Counted from the first letter of the stretch, positions 1-11,960 are shown. The stretch is 64,000 bases of DNA from Erigeron canadensis (GCF_010389155.1 NC_057763.1:10664649-10728648); one strand, 5' to 3'. Notes: generated from the sequence alone by a model not told the origin. Numbers and translations are program-made.

Positions 1-3000
1 TTCAGATGAGACTTCGGTTTTCCCTTCAGCGCATTGATCATCTCCTTATGCTCAGAATACCCAAACTTATGCACCGATACTTGCTCATATTCTTCTTCAG
101 CTCTACCTTCTCTTTTTACAGTCAGATTAAACAGCTTCAGACCATCTTCCTTCAGAATTTGCACATCCAGGATCTTTGCAGGATGACACCTGTGTTTCAT
201 GTAGTAATCATACTGATCCTTCTCATGTTTATCCTTTACCTGAGCAACTTCTTTGGAAATGGGTATGAATGTAGAGAGGTCAGCATCTCGAGCATTTTTC
301 CTTGAAGACCTTGGGCCAGTAAGTTTGGGCTTCTGGGGTGGCTTGCAGATTTCCTTTTCAGCTTTCAGAACACTGGACATTATTTCTTTCTTTTTAATCT
401 CCATCTCTTTCTTTCTATTCTTTATCAAATCTTCAATAGATATCTTGAAAGTGAGATGGTCCAGTTTCTTTTCTAAGGGAGAATACTTCATCCCATATTC
501 ATACTCTGCCATATCCACCAATGCCTTCTGCACTCTTGCGTCATGCTTGATCTTCTGATATCTTTCTTTTGTAAGACCAAGAGCTGCAGCATCCACCAAA
601 TCAATGGTACCCATTGCCAAGTGTTGGGCCCTATCTCTTTCTTGAGTCTCTCTCCACATTATGAACTGATTGGAGACTTGTCTCTGAAGGGCTTCCAACT
701 TCTTCTGATCAGCTTCTAAGTCTGGCAATGGATAACCATGCTCATCCATATTCTCACCAACCACAAAGCCAGAGTCCTTGGCCCCCTTTTTCTTTGGCTC
801 CTCAACCATCTTAGCTTCGCCTTTATCTTTCCTTGCTTGTTCAGATGGTTGAGGTTCAGATTGTACCCTTAGTTGTTCCCCCTCAGATCCAGATGTCCTC
901 TTGGTTGCTTCGATTAATTCTTGAGAGCTGGCCAGCAACCCAATCGGCACATCACTTCCCCCTTTGGGAATCTCCGCAGGCATCCTTGCATATAATTCAA
1001 TTGCCTTCTGCATGCCCTGTAGAGGTTCCCAATTCTGCTGGGAAATAATATCAGAAATTCCCTTCGACATAGTGGCAAACTGAGCTCTTAATCTGAATGT
1101 AGAGTTCAGATTCAGCTTCTCATGCTCCAGGACTTCCTTCAGTAACCCCTGTTTGTCATCAGATAGAGCACCAGAGGGAGGAGGAGTAACAACTTTAGGA
1201 GTTTTCTTGAGCAGGGCCAGGATTTCATCCAGTTGCTTTGACTGGTTCTGAACTTGTTTATCAAGAGTTGACACAGAATTTTTCATGTCAGTTACAACTT
1301 TGTCAACCTTGTCATTTGTTGCTTTAGAGACTTCAGAAACCAGCACCCTGACCCTCTCTTCAACTTTGTCAGCCACCGACACTGAAATCTGAGAAATGAG
1401 ATCTTCAGAAAATATAGATTTCAGTGTCGCAGAAACTTTATCACCAACTGAGGCACCAAGAGACTCTTCATCAACACTTGGCTTCTTTACCAACTCACCT
1501 ACTTCCTTTTCAAGTGCCAAGAAGGAGTTTTGTATAATTAATAACCAGGATTGCAGATTCGCAACTACTAAACTCTGCACATCCCTCTTAGTCAACTTGA
1601 AGGCTTCACCAATCGCCCTACTTAACCCATTGCAAGATGACACCAATTCATGCAACTTCCCAACCACCAAGCTCTCATTCACTGCAATTCTTGTAAATTC
1701 AGTACCCATAACACCCTGGGCATCCTTCAGATCGGTTAGAGACTTGGTGTTGGCAGCCATAGATTTTGATAAGCCCTCAACCTGAATGAGAAGGTTTTAG
1801 ACTGCATTTTGCGATTTCTCTAGCTGAGCTTCCATGCTCAGTGGGGCAGCAGTCAAAGTGGAAGTTGAAGCAACAAAAGGAGTAGTCCTGATGCTCGCCA
1901 GAGATTTCTCTAGGATTCTTTCTGAAGGACCATCAGACTCGGTCTCAGAATCCAACTCTTTCTCTTGCTCTCCTGGCAGATCATACGTCCTCCTTGGTGG
2001 AACATCATGGATTTGTGGGTGAAGGAATTGAAGAGGTGGTTGAAAGACAGCAGAAGTGACATAGGCAGGAGTTGTGCCTTGAGGAAATAGAGGGTGTTGA
2101 TGAGAAATTGGTGGTGCTTGATAGGGTGGATCGAGATCAATGAATTGTTGTTGTTGTTGTTGTTGTTGTGGTGGTGGTGGTGGTGGTGGTGGTGGTGGTG
2201 GTGGTGAATCTGGTTCTTCAAAATGAGTGAGGGTTGGCTCAGAATCTGAAAGATTCTCCCTCAATAACTCTTCATCAAAAACAAAGTCTTCGAGGTTTCC
2301 CTCAGGTAGCTCATCTTCATCCTAGACATTTACATTCTGGTCAGATATGCTCTGGTCTAGATTCCCAAAATCCAAACCAGCACCCAGTTCAGCAGCTGCT
2401 TCAGCAGGTGCATCGTTACTGGTCAGAGATGGGACTGCTTCAGACGATACCAGTTGTGCCTCAGTAACTCTTGTGCTGGATCCAAGAGTCTCATCATCGG
2501 CCGTAGACTTAGAAACCTCCATTCCTCTGGGTATCACCTGAGAAACATCAAAAGTTTGTGCAAGCAAAGAGTGTAAGATTTGTGAAGTTACAGGGAGTGC
2601 ATGTACAGACACAACTTCTAATGTGTGTTGGGCTGACACACCAATATCTTCACCATCTCCTCCTAAAGAAGTTGTGGAGATGGCTGCTTGTAGGTTTCCC
2701 ATTTGACCTTCTTCTGAAACCTGTTTTGAGGTTTCAAAAGGCTGAGCTTGGGTACTAATATCCTTGGGTTGTAAGGATGGCCTAAAAGGACGCAGTGTTA
2801 ATAAACCCTTTGGAAATCCTGAGGAGTCTTTTGAGAGATCCTCAGGTTGGTCAGTGGAAGATGAAGGTGGCAGGGTAGAACTTGTTTTGGGTTTAAACAA
2901 GTGTAGCGTATTGCCACTAGATCGGCTGGTGGGTCTCACATTCTTTTGTGACCCGCCCAGTGATCTTTCTGAGCCAGCCGGTCGTGCTGTGTCAGTTTTA

Positions 3001-3065
3001 ATGTTGTTACTAAGTACTTGAAGCATAGCAGGAGACAGTTCAGGTTCGTCCTCAGACTCAGTCAT
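1..3065 (-). pseudogene. Copia accessory ORF behind pol, middle and C-terminal part, broken
   Basis: Read on the minus strand, one frame is open from 3065 to the left edge except for two single in-frame stops, TAG at 2322-2324 and TAA at 1797-1799. It therefore looks like one large decayed ORF rather than three genes. From the N-terminal side it has an acidic, Ser/Thr-rich stretch (start MTESEDEPEL), a poly-Gln/poly-Pro run near 2150-2207, a heptad-like helical part (MAANTKSLTDLKDAQ... from 1760) and a Lys/Glu-rich tail still open at base 1. I see no catalytic motif. In Asteraceae Copia elements ORFs of this build (conserved N-terminal domain, low-complexity linker, coiled coil) lie between pol and the 3' LTR, the place of the env-like ORF in SIRE elements. 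Its function is unknown. Confidence 0.72.
2150..2207 (-). repeat. Coding microsatellite (CAA)n/(CCA)n: poly-Gln then poly-Pro
   Basis: Plus-strand TTG repeats followed by TGG repeats. On the coding (minus) strand they give a run of about 12 Pro followed by about 8 Gln, a low-complexity linker inside the accessory ORF. The tract is likely length-variable. Confidence 0.9.
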
Positions 3066-3136
3066 CTTGGAGAGGTCCTTGCAAAATTCGGTCTGAATCA
3101 GACAGTTCAGAGCTCCTCAGACAGTTCAGAGCTCTC

Positions 3137-3922
3137 CTAAAGAACGTCAGTGTATCCTTCTCCCAGAATCGCCAAAAAACAAATACTTAAAAATCTGGGG
3201 AAGGCAATATGGATGCTCCTCTTCCCCTTCAACTTAGTCAACAGCTGAGCAAATAGCATCTCAGCAAAGTCTATCTTCATCCCGTGCCACAAATAGTAGC
3301 CCATCTCGACCTGAATCAAAGAGATTTGATCCAGTCGTCCACTATTCCCTCCTAGACACTCTACAATCTGTGTCCAGAAGTATCTCCAGCACCCCTTGAA
3401 ACCCGCAATGAAGATGTGGCCCGACGTCTTCAAATTGCCATCATCATCAATGATCTGGTTGTGGCTAGTGACCAGCAAAACTTCCCTGAAGTTCACCCCT
3501 TTTTGTCTTTTCGTGTACGGGGTGTTGGGAGGCAAATAGTTCAGCCTGAGCGCCTCCCTGAAACTGTCAAGCGTCAATACGCACTTCACCGTACCCTCCT
3601 TCAGCGTGAAGGCTATTGACTTCTCATCTTTAGCAACTTCGGCCGTATACCAAAATTCCAGCAAGTATCGATGGTATAAACGCTCTGGGTCAGCAGTAAG
3701 AGCGTATGAAATGGGACAACGTTGAAGAAACGCGTTTAATTTGCCCATAAGCCCTTCAGATTTGGCATTCAGGGCTGCTTTAAAATTGTTCATATTGAAA
3801 CAAATGGTTTTAGACTCAAAGTCTTTTGGCCATTGAGAGCTGGGTTTAACAGTAGATTTGGGTGGAGAATATTCAAAAGCGATGAGTGTTTTGGGTTCTT
3901 TAACGGATGATGAGGAAGCCAT
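3137..3922 (-). pseudogene. Copia accessory ORF, conserved N-terminal domain (261 codons)
   Basis: Begins MASSSSVKEPKT and reads 261 codons to TAG at 3137. The region around residues 60-250 (LNAFLQRCPISYALTADPERL, then YHRYLLEFWYTAEV, then GYYLWHGMKIDFAEMLF) resembles the domain that opens post-pol ORFs in Asteraceae Copia elements, sometimes mislabelled as longin-like or putative plant transposon protein. The stop lies in a short tandem duplication (near 3101-3133, containing CAGACAGTTCAGAGCTC twice), and the downstream frame resumes at about 3114. A duplication-associated frameshift has therefore probably separated this domain from the ORF at 1-3065. No transmembrane helix or signal peptide is evident, so calling it an envelope protein is not supported. 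Confidence 0.68.
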
Positions 3923-4652
3923 TTTAAAAGGAGATAGAATGAAATGAAAGAAAGGAGATGAAAATGTGTTAAGAAACTTTAGGGTTTGAAGTTATCAAAG
4001 AAGATGAAATGAATGTTAAATATTTGAGAGAATGAAATGAATGTTTGAGAGAATGTGAGAGAGATATGATTGGAAGTAAATGAAAAATGAAGTAAATGAA
4101 GGAATGATCTTGGAAAAAGATATATCTATTTTTAAAGAAATTCAAAGGATTTTTTTTTTTGTTGAAAATAAGTAAAAAGATTTTGGAATTCAAACCCAAT
4201 AAAATATTTATTGATGGTAATTTTGATCGGTTTTGAAGTCTGAAATAATTTTCGGCGACACGTCCGCATTAAATGCAACAACGGCCAAGACCCCACTTTT
4301 TCAAGAAAAATTCAACAATTTTAAATGCAAAAGCAATTATCATTTTCCTTTACGACGCAAGTAGTATGACACGTCAGCAAAAAGGTATCCTGGAACAGTA
4401 AAAATCACGTGTCCACTTGCCAGCTAGGTATCCATTGTGTAATAAAAGGTTTTGATGGACTTCAGATTGAATAATTTAAAATTCTGAGAAAGGTTAAGGA
4501 AGTGCAATCTAAACCTTCTCATATTCTAGAAATTCAGAAGTCCCTCAGTTCCTGAGACATTTCAGACAGAGTGTTTTCTGAGACAAAAATTCCCCCTCAA
4601 AAAAAAATTTCTTTTTCTTGTAAAAACATTTTTGTCTATTCCCCCTGAAATG
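3923..4652 (-). other. Spacer between Copia pol and accessory ORF with purine boxes
   Basis: No ORF of note. On the minus strand just after the pol stop there are two polypurine-type boxes, AGGGGGAATAG (about 4638-4648) and GAGGGGGAATTT (about 4588-4599), followed by AT-rich DNA up to the accessory ORF start. These boxes resemble polypurine tracts but no LTR follows them directly. Confidence 0.5.
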
Positions 4653-6605
4653 CTACACAGGATTTAGCATTCCTAACTCACTGATGAGATGTTTAAAAGT
4701 TTTGACATCTAAAGGTTTTGTAAACACATCAGCCAGTTGTTTATCAGTGGGAATGAAATGAATTTCAATGTCACCTTTTAAAATATGATTACGAATGAAA
4801 TGGTACCTTAGATCAATATGCTTGGTTTTAGAGTGCATGACAGGATTGTGAGATATTGCAATGGCACTTGTGTTATCACAAAATATTGGCGTTCTTGTGT
4901 ACTTAACACCATAATCAGTTAGTTGATTCTTCATCCATAAGATCTGAGCACAACAACTTGCAGCAGAAATGTACTCAGCCTCAGCAGTTGATAATGATAC
5001 TGCAGTCTGCTTCTTGCTTGTCCAACTAACTAATTTGCCACCAAGAAAATGACACCCACCTGTGGTACTTTTCCTATCTATCTTACAACCTGCATGATCA
5101 GAATCTGAATAGCCCATGAGATCTAGACTTGAGCCTTTGGGATACCAAAGACCTAGTCTGGGGACACCTTTCAGGTATCGAAAAATTCTTTTTACTGCAT
5201 TTTGGTGTGCTTCTCTGGGATCAGATTGAAATCGTGCACAAAGACATGTTGCAAACATTATGTCTGGTCTACTTGCAATTAAGTACATTAATGATCCCAC
5301 CATACCACGATACTTTGTGGGATCAACAGGTTTTCCATTAGGATCTGAGTCCAAAGTTAATGGTGCAGAAATTGGAGTATCTTTAGATGAGACTGAATCA
5401 AATTGATATTTCTTTAATAAATCTTTGACATATTTTTCTTGATTAATAAAAATACCATCACTGGTTTGTTTTACTTGTAGACCTAGAAAATATGTCAATT
5501 CAGCCATCATACTCATTTCATACTCAGAAGACATAATTTTTGAAAACTTGTCACACAATTTTTTATTTGTAGACCCAAACACAATATCATCAACATATAC
5601 TTGTACAAGTAAGATATCACTTTTCTCATGCAATATGAATAAGGTGTTATCTATAGCACCTCTACGAAAATCATTATCTAAAAGATGTCGAGTTAGAGTA
5701 TCATACCAGGCTCTAGGTGCTTGTCTCAGACCATATAATGCTTTGTTCAGTTGATACACCCAGTGAGGTTTTTCTTTGCTTTCAAACCCTGGAGGTTGAT
5801 ACACATACACAACTTCTTCTAGCTCTCCATTCAGGAATGCACTTTTAACATCCATTTGGTAGACTTTGAACTCATGATGAGCTGCAAATGCTAAGAAAAT
5901 TCTGATAGCTTCTAGTCTTGCCACTGGTGCAAAAGTCTCATCAAAATCAATTCCTTCTTCTTGTACATAACCCTTTGCAACAAGTCTGGCCTTGTTTCTG
6001 ATTACATGGCCATCTTCATCTACCTTGTTTCTAAAGACCCATCTTGTCCCAATTGGTTCTTTCTTCAGATTGGGGGGACATGGAACAAGCTCCCAAACAT
6101 TGTTCCTTTCAAATTGGTTGAGCTCTTCTTGCATGGCTTCAATCCAACTTGGATCTTTCAAAGCCTCGTCAATTTTCTTCGGTTCTATCAGTGATAAGAA
6201 GCTGACGTATAAGCATTGATCGCTTGTGGCTCTTCTGGTCTGAACCCCTCTACTTGGATCGTCAATCACTTGATCAATTGGATGTGAGCGAGTCCATTTA
6301 GAGTAATGACCAGGATGAACAATGATATCAGTGCAAGAACTCCTCTGTCCTACTTCAGAAGATGGATCAGAATAAACTATTTCAGTTTCATCATCTTCAT
6401 CATCTTGTAAATCACGATTTGCATCATGAAATTCTTCGTTCTGAGGTATTTCAGGGGAAACTGATATGTGAGGAGTAACACGCACGTCTGATCCAATAGT
6501 AAATTCAGTAGGTAGTTTGAATGTGACTGAAGGATAGAATGGAATGTTACTTTGCTGATTTGAAGTTGGTTCTGAACTGGATTGAACAGAAACATGTTCA
6601 GGTGA
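4653..6605 (-). pseudogene. Copia reverse transcriptase and RNase H
   Basis: Open in one frame from 6605 to the stop at 4653; the first Met is at 6485. Ty1/Copia-type RT (RVT_2): the conserved opening is near [15 protein letters not shown] and VARLEAIR, and the catalytic YVDD ([10 protein letters not shown]) lies near 5590. RNase H follows, with YSDSDHAGC, the STAEAEYIS block and CDNTSAI, then the usual Copia end [10 protein letters not shown] and [11 protein letters not shown] copies element RNA primed by tRNA and RNase H removes the RNA strand, both in the cytoplasmic particle. This segment looks intact on its own, but it is cut from the integrase by the TAG at 6606-6608 and the rest of the polyprotein is broken, so the copy is called dead. 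Confidence 0.9.
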
Positions 6606-7628
6606 CTAATCTGATTTGTCATTTTGATCAGAATCATTGAAACTGAGAGGACTTTCTGAAGGTGGTTCAGAGACTGGTTTATCAAAGATTGCAGAATTTG
6701 ATTCATCAAAGGTAACATGAACTGACTCATCAACCTTTTCAAGTCTTTTGTTATAGACTCTAAAGGCCTTGCGAATTGTTGAATAACCTAGGAAGTACCC
6801 TTCATCAGCTTTGGCATCAAATTTGCCCAATTTGCTGGAATCATTCAGAATGTATAATGGACATCCAAAAACATGAAAATATCCAATATTAGGCTTTCTA
6901 TTTCTGAGTACTTCATAGGCAGTCTTCTTATGTCTTTTGACATAAATGGAACGATTCTGAGTGTAGCAAGCAGTTGCAACAGCTTCAGCCCAAAAACATT
7001 TTGGAAGACCTGACTCATTCAACATACTTCTGGCAGCTTCAATCAGTGTTCGATTCTTTCTCTCTACAACACCATTTTGCTCTGGAGTATGTGCTGAGGA
7101 GAAGTTCTGAGATATGCCAGTGTCAATGCAGAAGGTTTCCAGAGTGGAATTTCTGAATTCAGTGCCATTGTCACTTCTGAGCTGACGAACTTTTTGCTTG
7201 TGCTTGAGTTCAATTTGTTTGATGAGAACAATAATTTCAGCAGCAGCTTCACTTTTATTTCTGAGCAAGATTACGCAACAGTATCTTGAATATTCATCAA
7301 CTACAACCAGAGTGTACTTCTTCCCGGCTCTTGTCTGAATATTCATAGGACCAAAGAGATCCATGTGTAACATGTGAAGTGGTTCAGTGATGCTGAAATT
7401 TTGCTTGGTTTTGAAAGATGCTCGTTTCTTCTTTCCCATTTCACACCCTGGACATGGCTTGTCTTTATTGAAAGACATGGCTGGTATCCCATCAGCAAGT
7501 TGTTTTCTTGACAACTTATTTATATTTTTGAAATTGAGATGGGATAACCTTTTGTGCCACAACCAATTGGTGTCCTCATCAGCCTTTGTATAGAAACATT
7601 GTTCAGAAGTAGTGAGAAAACGTGTTTC
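6606..7628 (-). pseudogene. Copia integrase
   Basis: The reading frame runs from the junction with the inserted solo LTR (about 7628) to TAG at 6606. It opens with the GAG-pre-integrase zinc-binding part (HKRLSH then CPGCEMGK) and continues into the rve core with the D-D-E triad: D in HMDLFGPM, D in RSDNGTEF and E in PEQNGVVERKNRTL. It ends with the C-terminal region containing GYFLGYS. It inserts the cDNA copy into the genome. The frame matches the RT downstream and, once the 442-bp insertion is discounted, the protease upstream, so protease, integrase and RT formed one frame before the insertion and the TAG. Confidence 0.9.
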
Positions 7629-7633
7629 AGCAC

Positions 7634-8070
7634 GTTCCCGGATCGATTAACACGAGATCTAACAATCATAGATGTGCGGAATCCGTCTATGATCGTCTTT
7701 AGGGTTAATTAATGATTATCATGATAAACACACACGAAGATAATAAGAACAGGAGATCAACACAAAAATACTATCATTAATCATATGATTACAAGATGAA
7801 TCCGTATGAACAACATCTACAATGATTACGGATTACAATCATCGAGATGAATCGTGATAGTTTGGGCGGTATCTCGAGGTATAGATCTCTACCTCGAGAA
7901 CCTAGTGAATGACTCTATGTTGCAACTAAATCATCAACCTAAATTCGTGACCTAAGACTTATATTTATAGGCTGTACAAACAAACTGGGCCTTATTAACT
8001 TAATAGTTCTTAGCCTTTTAGAATTATTGCATCGGACAACAGATTGTGCACTTTATGTGCTCTAACAAGT
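7634..8070 (-). mobile_element. Solo LTR-like insertion inside Copia pol
   Basis: 437 bp flanked by a perfect 5-bp duplication AGCAC (7629-7633 and 8071-8075). On the minus strand it starts near TGTTAGAGCAC and contains a TATA box (TATAAATA, 7962-7969), as Copia LTRs do. Removing it with one AGCAC restores the protease-integrase frame. The outermost bases are not TG...CA, so the exact ends are uncertain by 3-4 bp. No internal coding region is present, which fits LTR-LTR recombination after insertion. Confidence 0.75.
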
Positions 8071-8075
8071 AGCAC

Positions 8076-8466
8076 TGTTCATATCTACTACATAAATGTT
8101 TCCTTTTCTGGGAGCAATCATTACTACCTTCCAATCTCTGTTGAATATGGTGCCTTGTGAAATATCAAATAAAACCTTAAAGCCATCATCACAAAGATGG
8201 CTGACACTGATCAGGTTATATTTCAAACCATTCACATATGCAACTTTTGTGAATTTGAACTGACCGTTATTCACAATACCATATCCTTCAGTTTGTCCAT
8301 GATCATCATTACCAAAAGTTATTGAGGGCCCCTCTTGCACCCTATATTCCTCCAGCAGGGATTTGTGACCAGTCATGGTTCTGCCAGCAGCACTGTCAAG
8401 AAACCAAGTATTCTTTTTGCGGTCACCCTGCACATACACAAAAATTAGTTCTTTTTGGGAACCCAT
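8076..8466 (-). pseudogene. Copia aspartic protease region
   Basis: Starts near VYVQGDRKKN and shows the protease motif WFLDSAAGRTMTG, where D-S-A replaces the usual D-S-G, followed by ITFGNDDHGQTEGYG and the conserved NLISVSHLCDDGF. The protease cuts the polyprotein. It overlaps the end of gag (WVPKKN stop at 8445) in the -1 frame. The frame change sits at an A run (8452-8456), read C AAA AAG in the gag frame. The ORF is cut at 8071 by the solo LTR insertion. Whether the frame change is programmed or a mutation cannot be decided from one copy. Confidence 0.82.
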
Positions 8467-10808
8467 CTTTTGATGGGTTCACTGGACTTTCCCTGAACAA
8501 TCTCAGATTTCTTTGGTATGTGGGGAACAAATGGATCAAAGGGAATTTCAGTCATAATTTCTGATGACACAAAAACAGTTGGTTTAATGACCTCAGAAAC
8601 CTTTTTCTTCTCAGATTTTTGCTTTTCTTGTTTAATTTTCTTTGAAAAAGGTTTTGGGTTTTGTTTGGGATTTTGGGGAGTGCTTTCAACATTTTTCAAT
8701 CGTGCATTACAGCTTTGCTACTTGCCTAGCCAAATTTTGAAATTGACTTTCAATCCTTAACAAAATAGATTCTTGATCAGACACCTGAGCTCTACCAGAA
8801 TCTGAGGTAAAAGGCTCAGCAGGGATGACATTCTTCTCCTTTTTCTGGTTTTGGAACCCTGATTTGAAGATTGAGGGGAAGGCTTCTTGGATTTAGCCTT
8901 CTTTTCTGAAGCACTGGTCTGACATGCTTCAGATTTGCCCTCAGGTTGTTCCTGGGCTTGATCAGTTATCAGTTTTGATTTTCCAAGATCTTTAAAAACA
9001 ATTTCTGGTCTCATTTCTTTTGGAAGAGCATCAAGATCAGTTATTACAGAAGCAAGATGAAGATCACCAGTGCCATAGGCGATTCTTTGGTTTTCAAAGG
9101 TTTTCTTTATGGGAGCTTCTGGAAAAGGTGATTTCATCCAAGATTTTATTATTTTTTGTTCTTTTTCCAAAATGATGTTCAGTTCTTCCTTTTCCAATTC
9201 TAATTTTGAAACCATTGATTGATAACTTTTCAGGGTCAACTAAACATCTTTCAGTTCTTTTAATCTGGCCTGACTGGCGTTCAGTTCAGAAGAATTTATT
9301 TCAAAATTTTTAATACTTTCTGAACGCACAGTCTCAACATATGATATGTCAGCCTCAATTCGAACTAAAAGATCCAGTTTTAGTCCATCATTCTCAAAAC
9401 CAAATTCACTAACCTTTTTCATGATAATATCCACCCAACGACCAGATTCCACATCAGACTTAACAACATGACTTTGATCTTCACGAGCCATGAAACACAT
9501 ATCCCTTATTTCTTCTTCGTCATCAGATGACTCGTCAGAATCCTCCCATTTTTCAGTATCAGCTACCATGCAGCTATTTTTGTTGGATTCTTCTTGTGCC
9601 ATCATTGCCATGTGGGCTTTCAGCTTTTTGTACTTAGCTTTATACCCATCATCTGGCTTCTGAAAGATAGAGTGGTTAGGGGCAGTGTGTGATGAGGAAG
9701 CTTGTGATGATCTGCATTCCTTCATAAAATGTCCTTTCTTTCCACATTTAAAACATTCAAGATTGGACTTATCAACAGTATTGTTTGAAGAAAATTGTTT
9801 GCCATTTCTTTTGGTTTTAAATTTAAAACTATTAAAGGTTTTGGCAATCATAGCAACCAGATCATCATCATCATCTTAATCACATTCATGTGATGCATAA
9901 TCAGCAATACCAACTTTCATTAGTTCAGCTACTATCTTCTTCACAGAGTCAGACTGATCACTCTAAAAAGATAGTAGGGCAGTATCTTGAGGTTCAGAAT
10001 AATGAACCAGAGTTGACTTGGTAGATGAATGATTCTTTGCATCTTGCTCAGCCACAGCCTCTCTGCTTTGTTTTTCTCAGTAAATCTAAAAGTACCATAC
10101 AGAGAGGCCAGAGTGTGGCTGTGAAGGATATTGCCTTGTCTTAACACCATGATCAAATTTTCCCATTTTGAAGGCAAAGTATCACAAAATTTTTCAAGCA
10201 AAATTTCATTGTCTTTTGTGACACCAAGAGCTTTTAATTGATTGACCAAATTTGTAAATCTAAGATATGTTTCAGTTAAAGACTCATTTGGTAATGCAAA
10301 AAATGCTTCATATTTTTTATTTTAAAAAAACTTTTCTTGTGGTGACAGTTTCCTTTGTTCCTTCAAATTGTGTTAGCAATTCTTCCCACATCAACTTAGA
10401 ATTATCAAGTAAAACAAGAGTGGGTTTCAAACTTTCTGGGACAGCAAAGAGAATCATGTTTTGTAATTTAGAGTCTAGGTCAGCCAAACGATGATCTTCT
10501 TCTAACCAATGATCTTTCTCTTTGGGTGTTAACCTAGGGGTCCCATCTTGATTAAAGACAACAGTTGATGCATTCATGGGAACATAAGGACCTTCAACAA
10601 GAATGGTGGTCAAGTGTCTTTCAACACCAGCGATGTACTTGAGCATACATGCCTTCCAAGTAATGAATGTGTCACTAATTCCATTAAATTTAGGTACCGG
10701 ATTGTTTGGAAAGTGAACATGAACACTGGGTTGAGCTGGTGGTGGAGGTGGTGGATTTTGATTCATATTGGCATTTGGGTTAGGGTTTGGTTGTTCGGTT
10801 CCAGACAT
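8445..10808 (-). pseudogene. Copia gag, frameshifted
   Basis: Starts MSGTEQPNPN after the primer-binding site. A Pro-rich start leads into the capsid-like UBN2 domain (WKACMLKYIAG..., then frameshifted ALPNESLTETYLRF), then the CCHC zinc knuckle CFKCGKKGHFMKEC (near 9720-9760) and a long helical C-terminal part ending RWVPKKN. Two compensating frameshifts (near 10321 at an A/T run and near 10076), in-frame stops (near 9887 and 9963) and another shift near 8840 break it. Gag packages the RNA in virus-like particles. The long post-knuckle helical region is typical of SIRE/Maximus Copia elements. Confidence 0.85.
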
Positions 10809-10852
10809 CTTGTAGGATCAAAACAGGTATAACAACTTAATCATTTAACCTG

Positions 10853-10864
10853 GCTCTGATACCA
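10853..10864 (-). other. Primer-binding site for initiator tRNA-Met
   Basis: The minus strand reads TGGTATCAGAGC, the standard plant Copia primer site, two bases inside the LTR end (CTTACA, 10867). It fixes the element's orientation and the 5' LTR edge. Confidence 0.93.
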
Positions 10865-10866
10865 AA

Positions 10867-11949
10867 TGTAAGTTCACCTAACAAGATGTACACAAGATCA
10901 AGATATAACAAGATATAAGGTTAGACAATAATAATCACAAGTTATATCAAGTAACCCGACTGGCAAGTAAATCGAAACTAGATATGACTAGTTAGAATTA
11001 CGATCCAGATAATGGATAAAAGTAATAAGATATAATTGCTTGAAACTATATAAATTACTAAATATAATCAAGTATCATGGCAATGAGTCGAGATGTACTT
11101 TTCAATGTATTTTATTTATTGCTTATAAACAAAATACAAGAGTTGTTGCGGAACAAAGATAATCACACTTGTGAAAGTATCTAAACAACCCAGAAATACA
11201 AATGATCTATGCGACGAGGAATTACTCGTAAGAATACTTAGAGTAATATCACACGTTGCAATTGCCAAAGTTCCAAGCAATATTGCAAGTGTGAGAAGTC
11301 TTATATTTATAGGCAAACATGTCCTGATGACATGGCAATATGCCGTACTGAATATGGTTGGATGGATTCGTGGGACAAATCCATAACATGCTTGTTTAAG
11401 GTAAAGTATGTAAGTTTCTTGATGTGACTTGACATACTTTATTCCTAACCTTTTTGCTAAAACTTTCCCAATCCCAGGTTGATAGTAATTAACCGGGTAA
11501 AGGTAGTTAAAGCTGCAAAAAGACTTTCCTCGTAATCAGTGAAAAAATGTTGTAAGTACTTTTTCACTGAGCCTCTTCAGATTCAACTTCAGGTAAGATC
11601 TTCTCTGAGCTCTGCTTCTTAGATGATCTTCTTCCTCAGTCTTCAGTCTTTGACTTCCGTCTGAACGTCTTCAGTGTTGGTTGATTCTGAATCTGAAGTG
11701 AAGCTTCAGTGAGCTATATTCTGAATGACTTCAGAATCCTGAGCAAGCATTCTTCACTGAGCTTCAACTATTTTGAACAAATTATACTTAGTCGATTTTT
11801 GACCTAATATGAATGATTAGGATAAATGTGGGGTTGAGGCTTACAATTTTGGGTATGGACAGGAGTATTTATACACTTAACTAACTTTCACTAATACTCC
11901 TTCCATTATTAAAATAATTACATTTTAACACCATTTTAGATTTCTAACA
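10867..11949 (-). mobile_element. Copia LTR (1083 bp), shared by two elements
   Basis: On the minus strand it starts TGTTAGAAATC (11949) and ends GAACTTACA (10867), giving TGT...ACA ends. A primer-binding site adjoins its 3' end, so it is the 5' LTR of the element at 1-10866. A polypurine tract (AAGGGGAAGAA) adjoins its 5' end, so it is also the 3' LTR of the remnant above it. Two TATAAATA boxes lie at 11866-11873 and 11304-11311 (minus). A stretch near 11560-11775 is dense in CTGAAG/CTTCAG words. No second LTR copy lies in the window, so the ends rest on motifs rather than comparison. Confidence 0.75.
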
Positions 11950-11960
11950 TTCTTCCCCTT
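11950..11960 (-). other. Polypurine tract of the upper Copia remnant
   Basis: The minus strand reads AAGGGGAAGAA directly before the LTR start TGTTAG. Further AAGGGGAAG or GAGGGGAAG boxes occur near 12211, 12272 and 12413. Confidence 0.7.

Noticed and set aside
1797..2264. Separate small genes at 1797-2264 and 2322-3065
   Set aside because: Same frame as the ORF at 1-1796, separated only by single stops; better read as one broken retroelement ORF.
1..3922. Calling the accessory ORF an envelope protein
   Set aside because: Position is env-like, but no signal peptide, membrane helix or fusion motif was seen.
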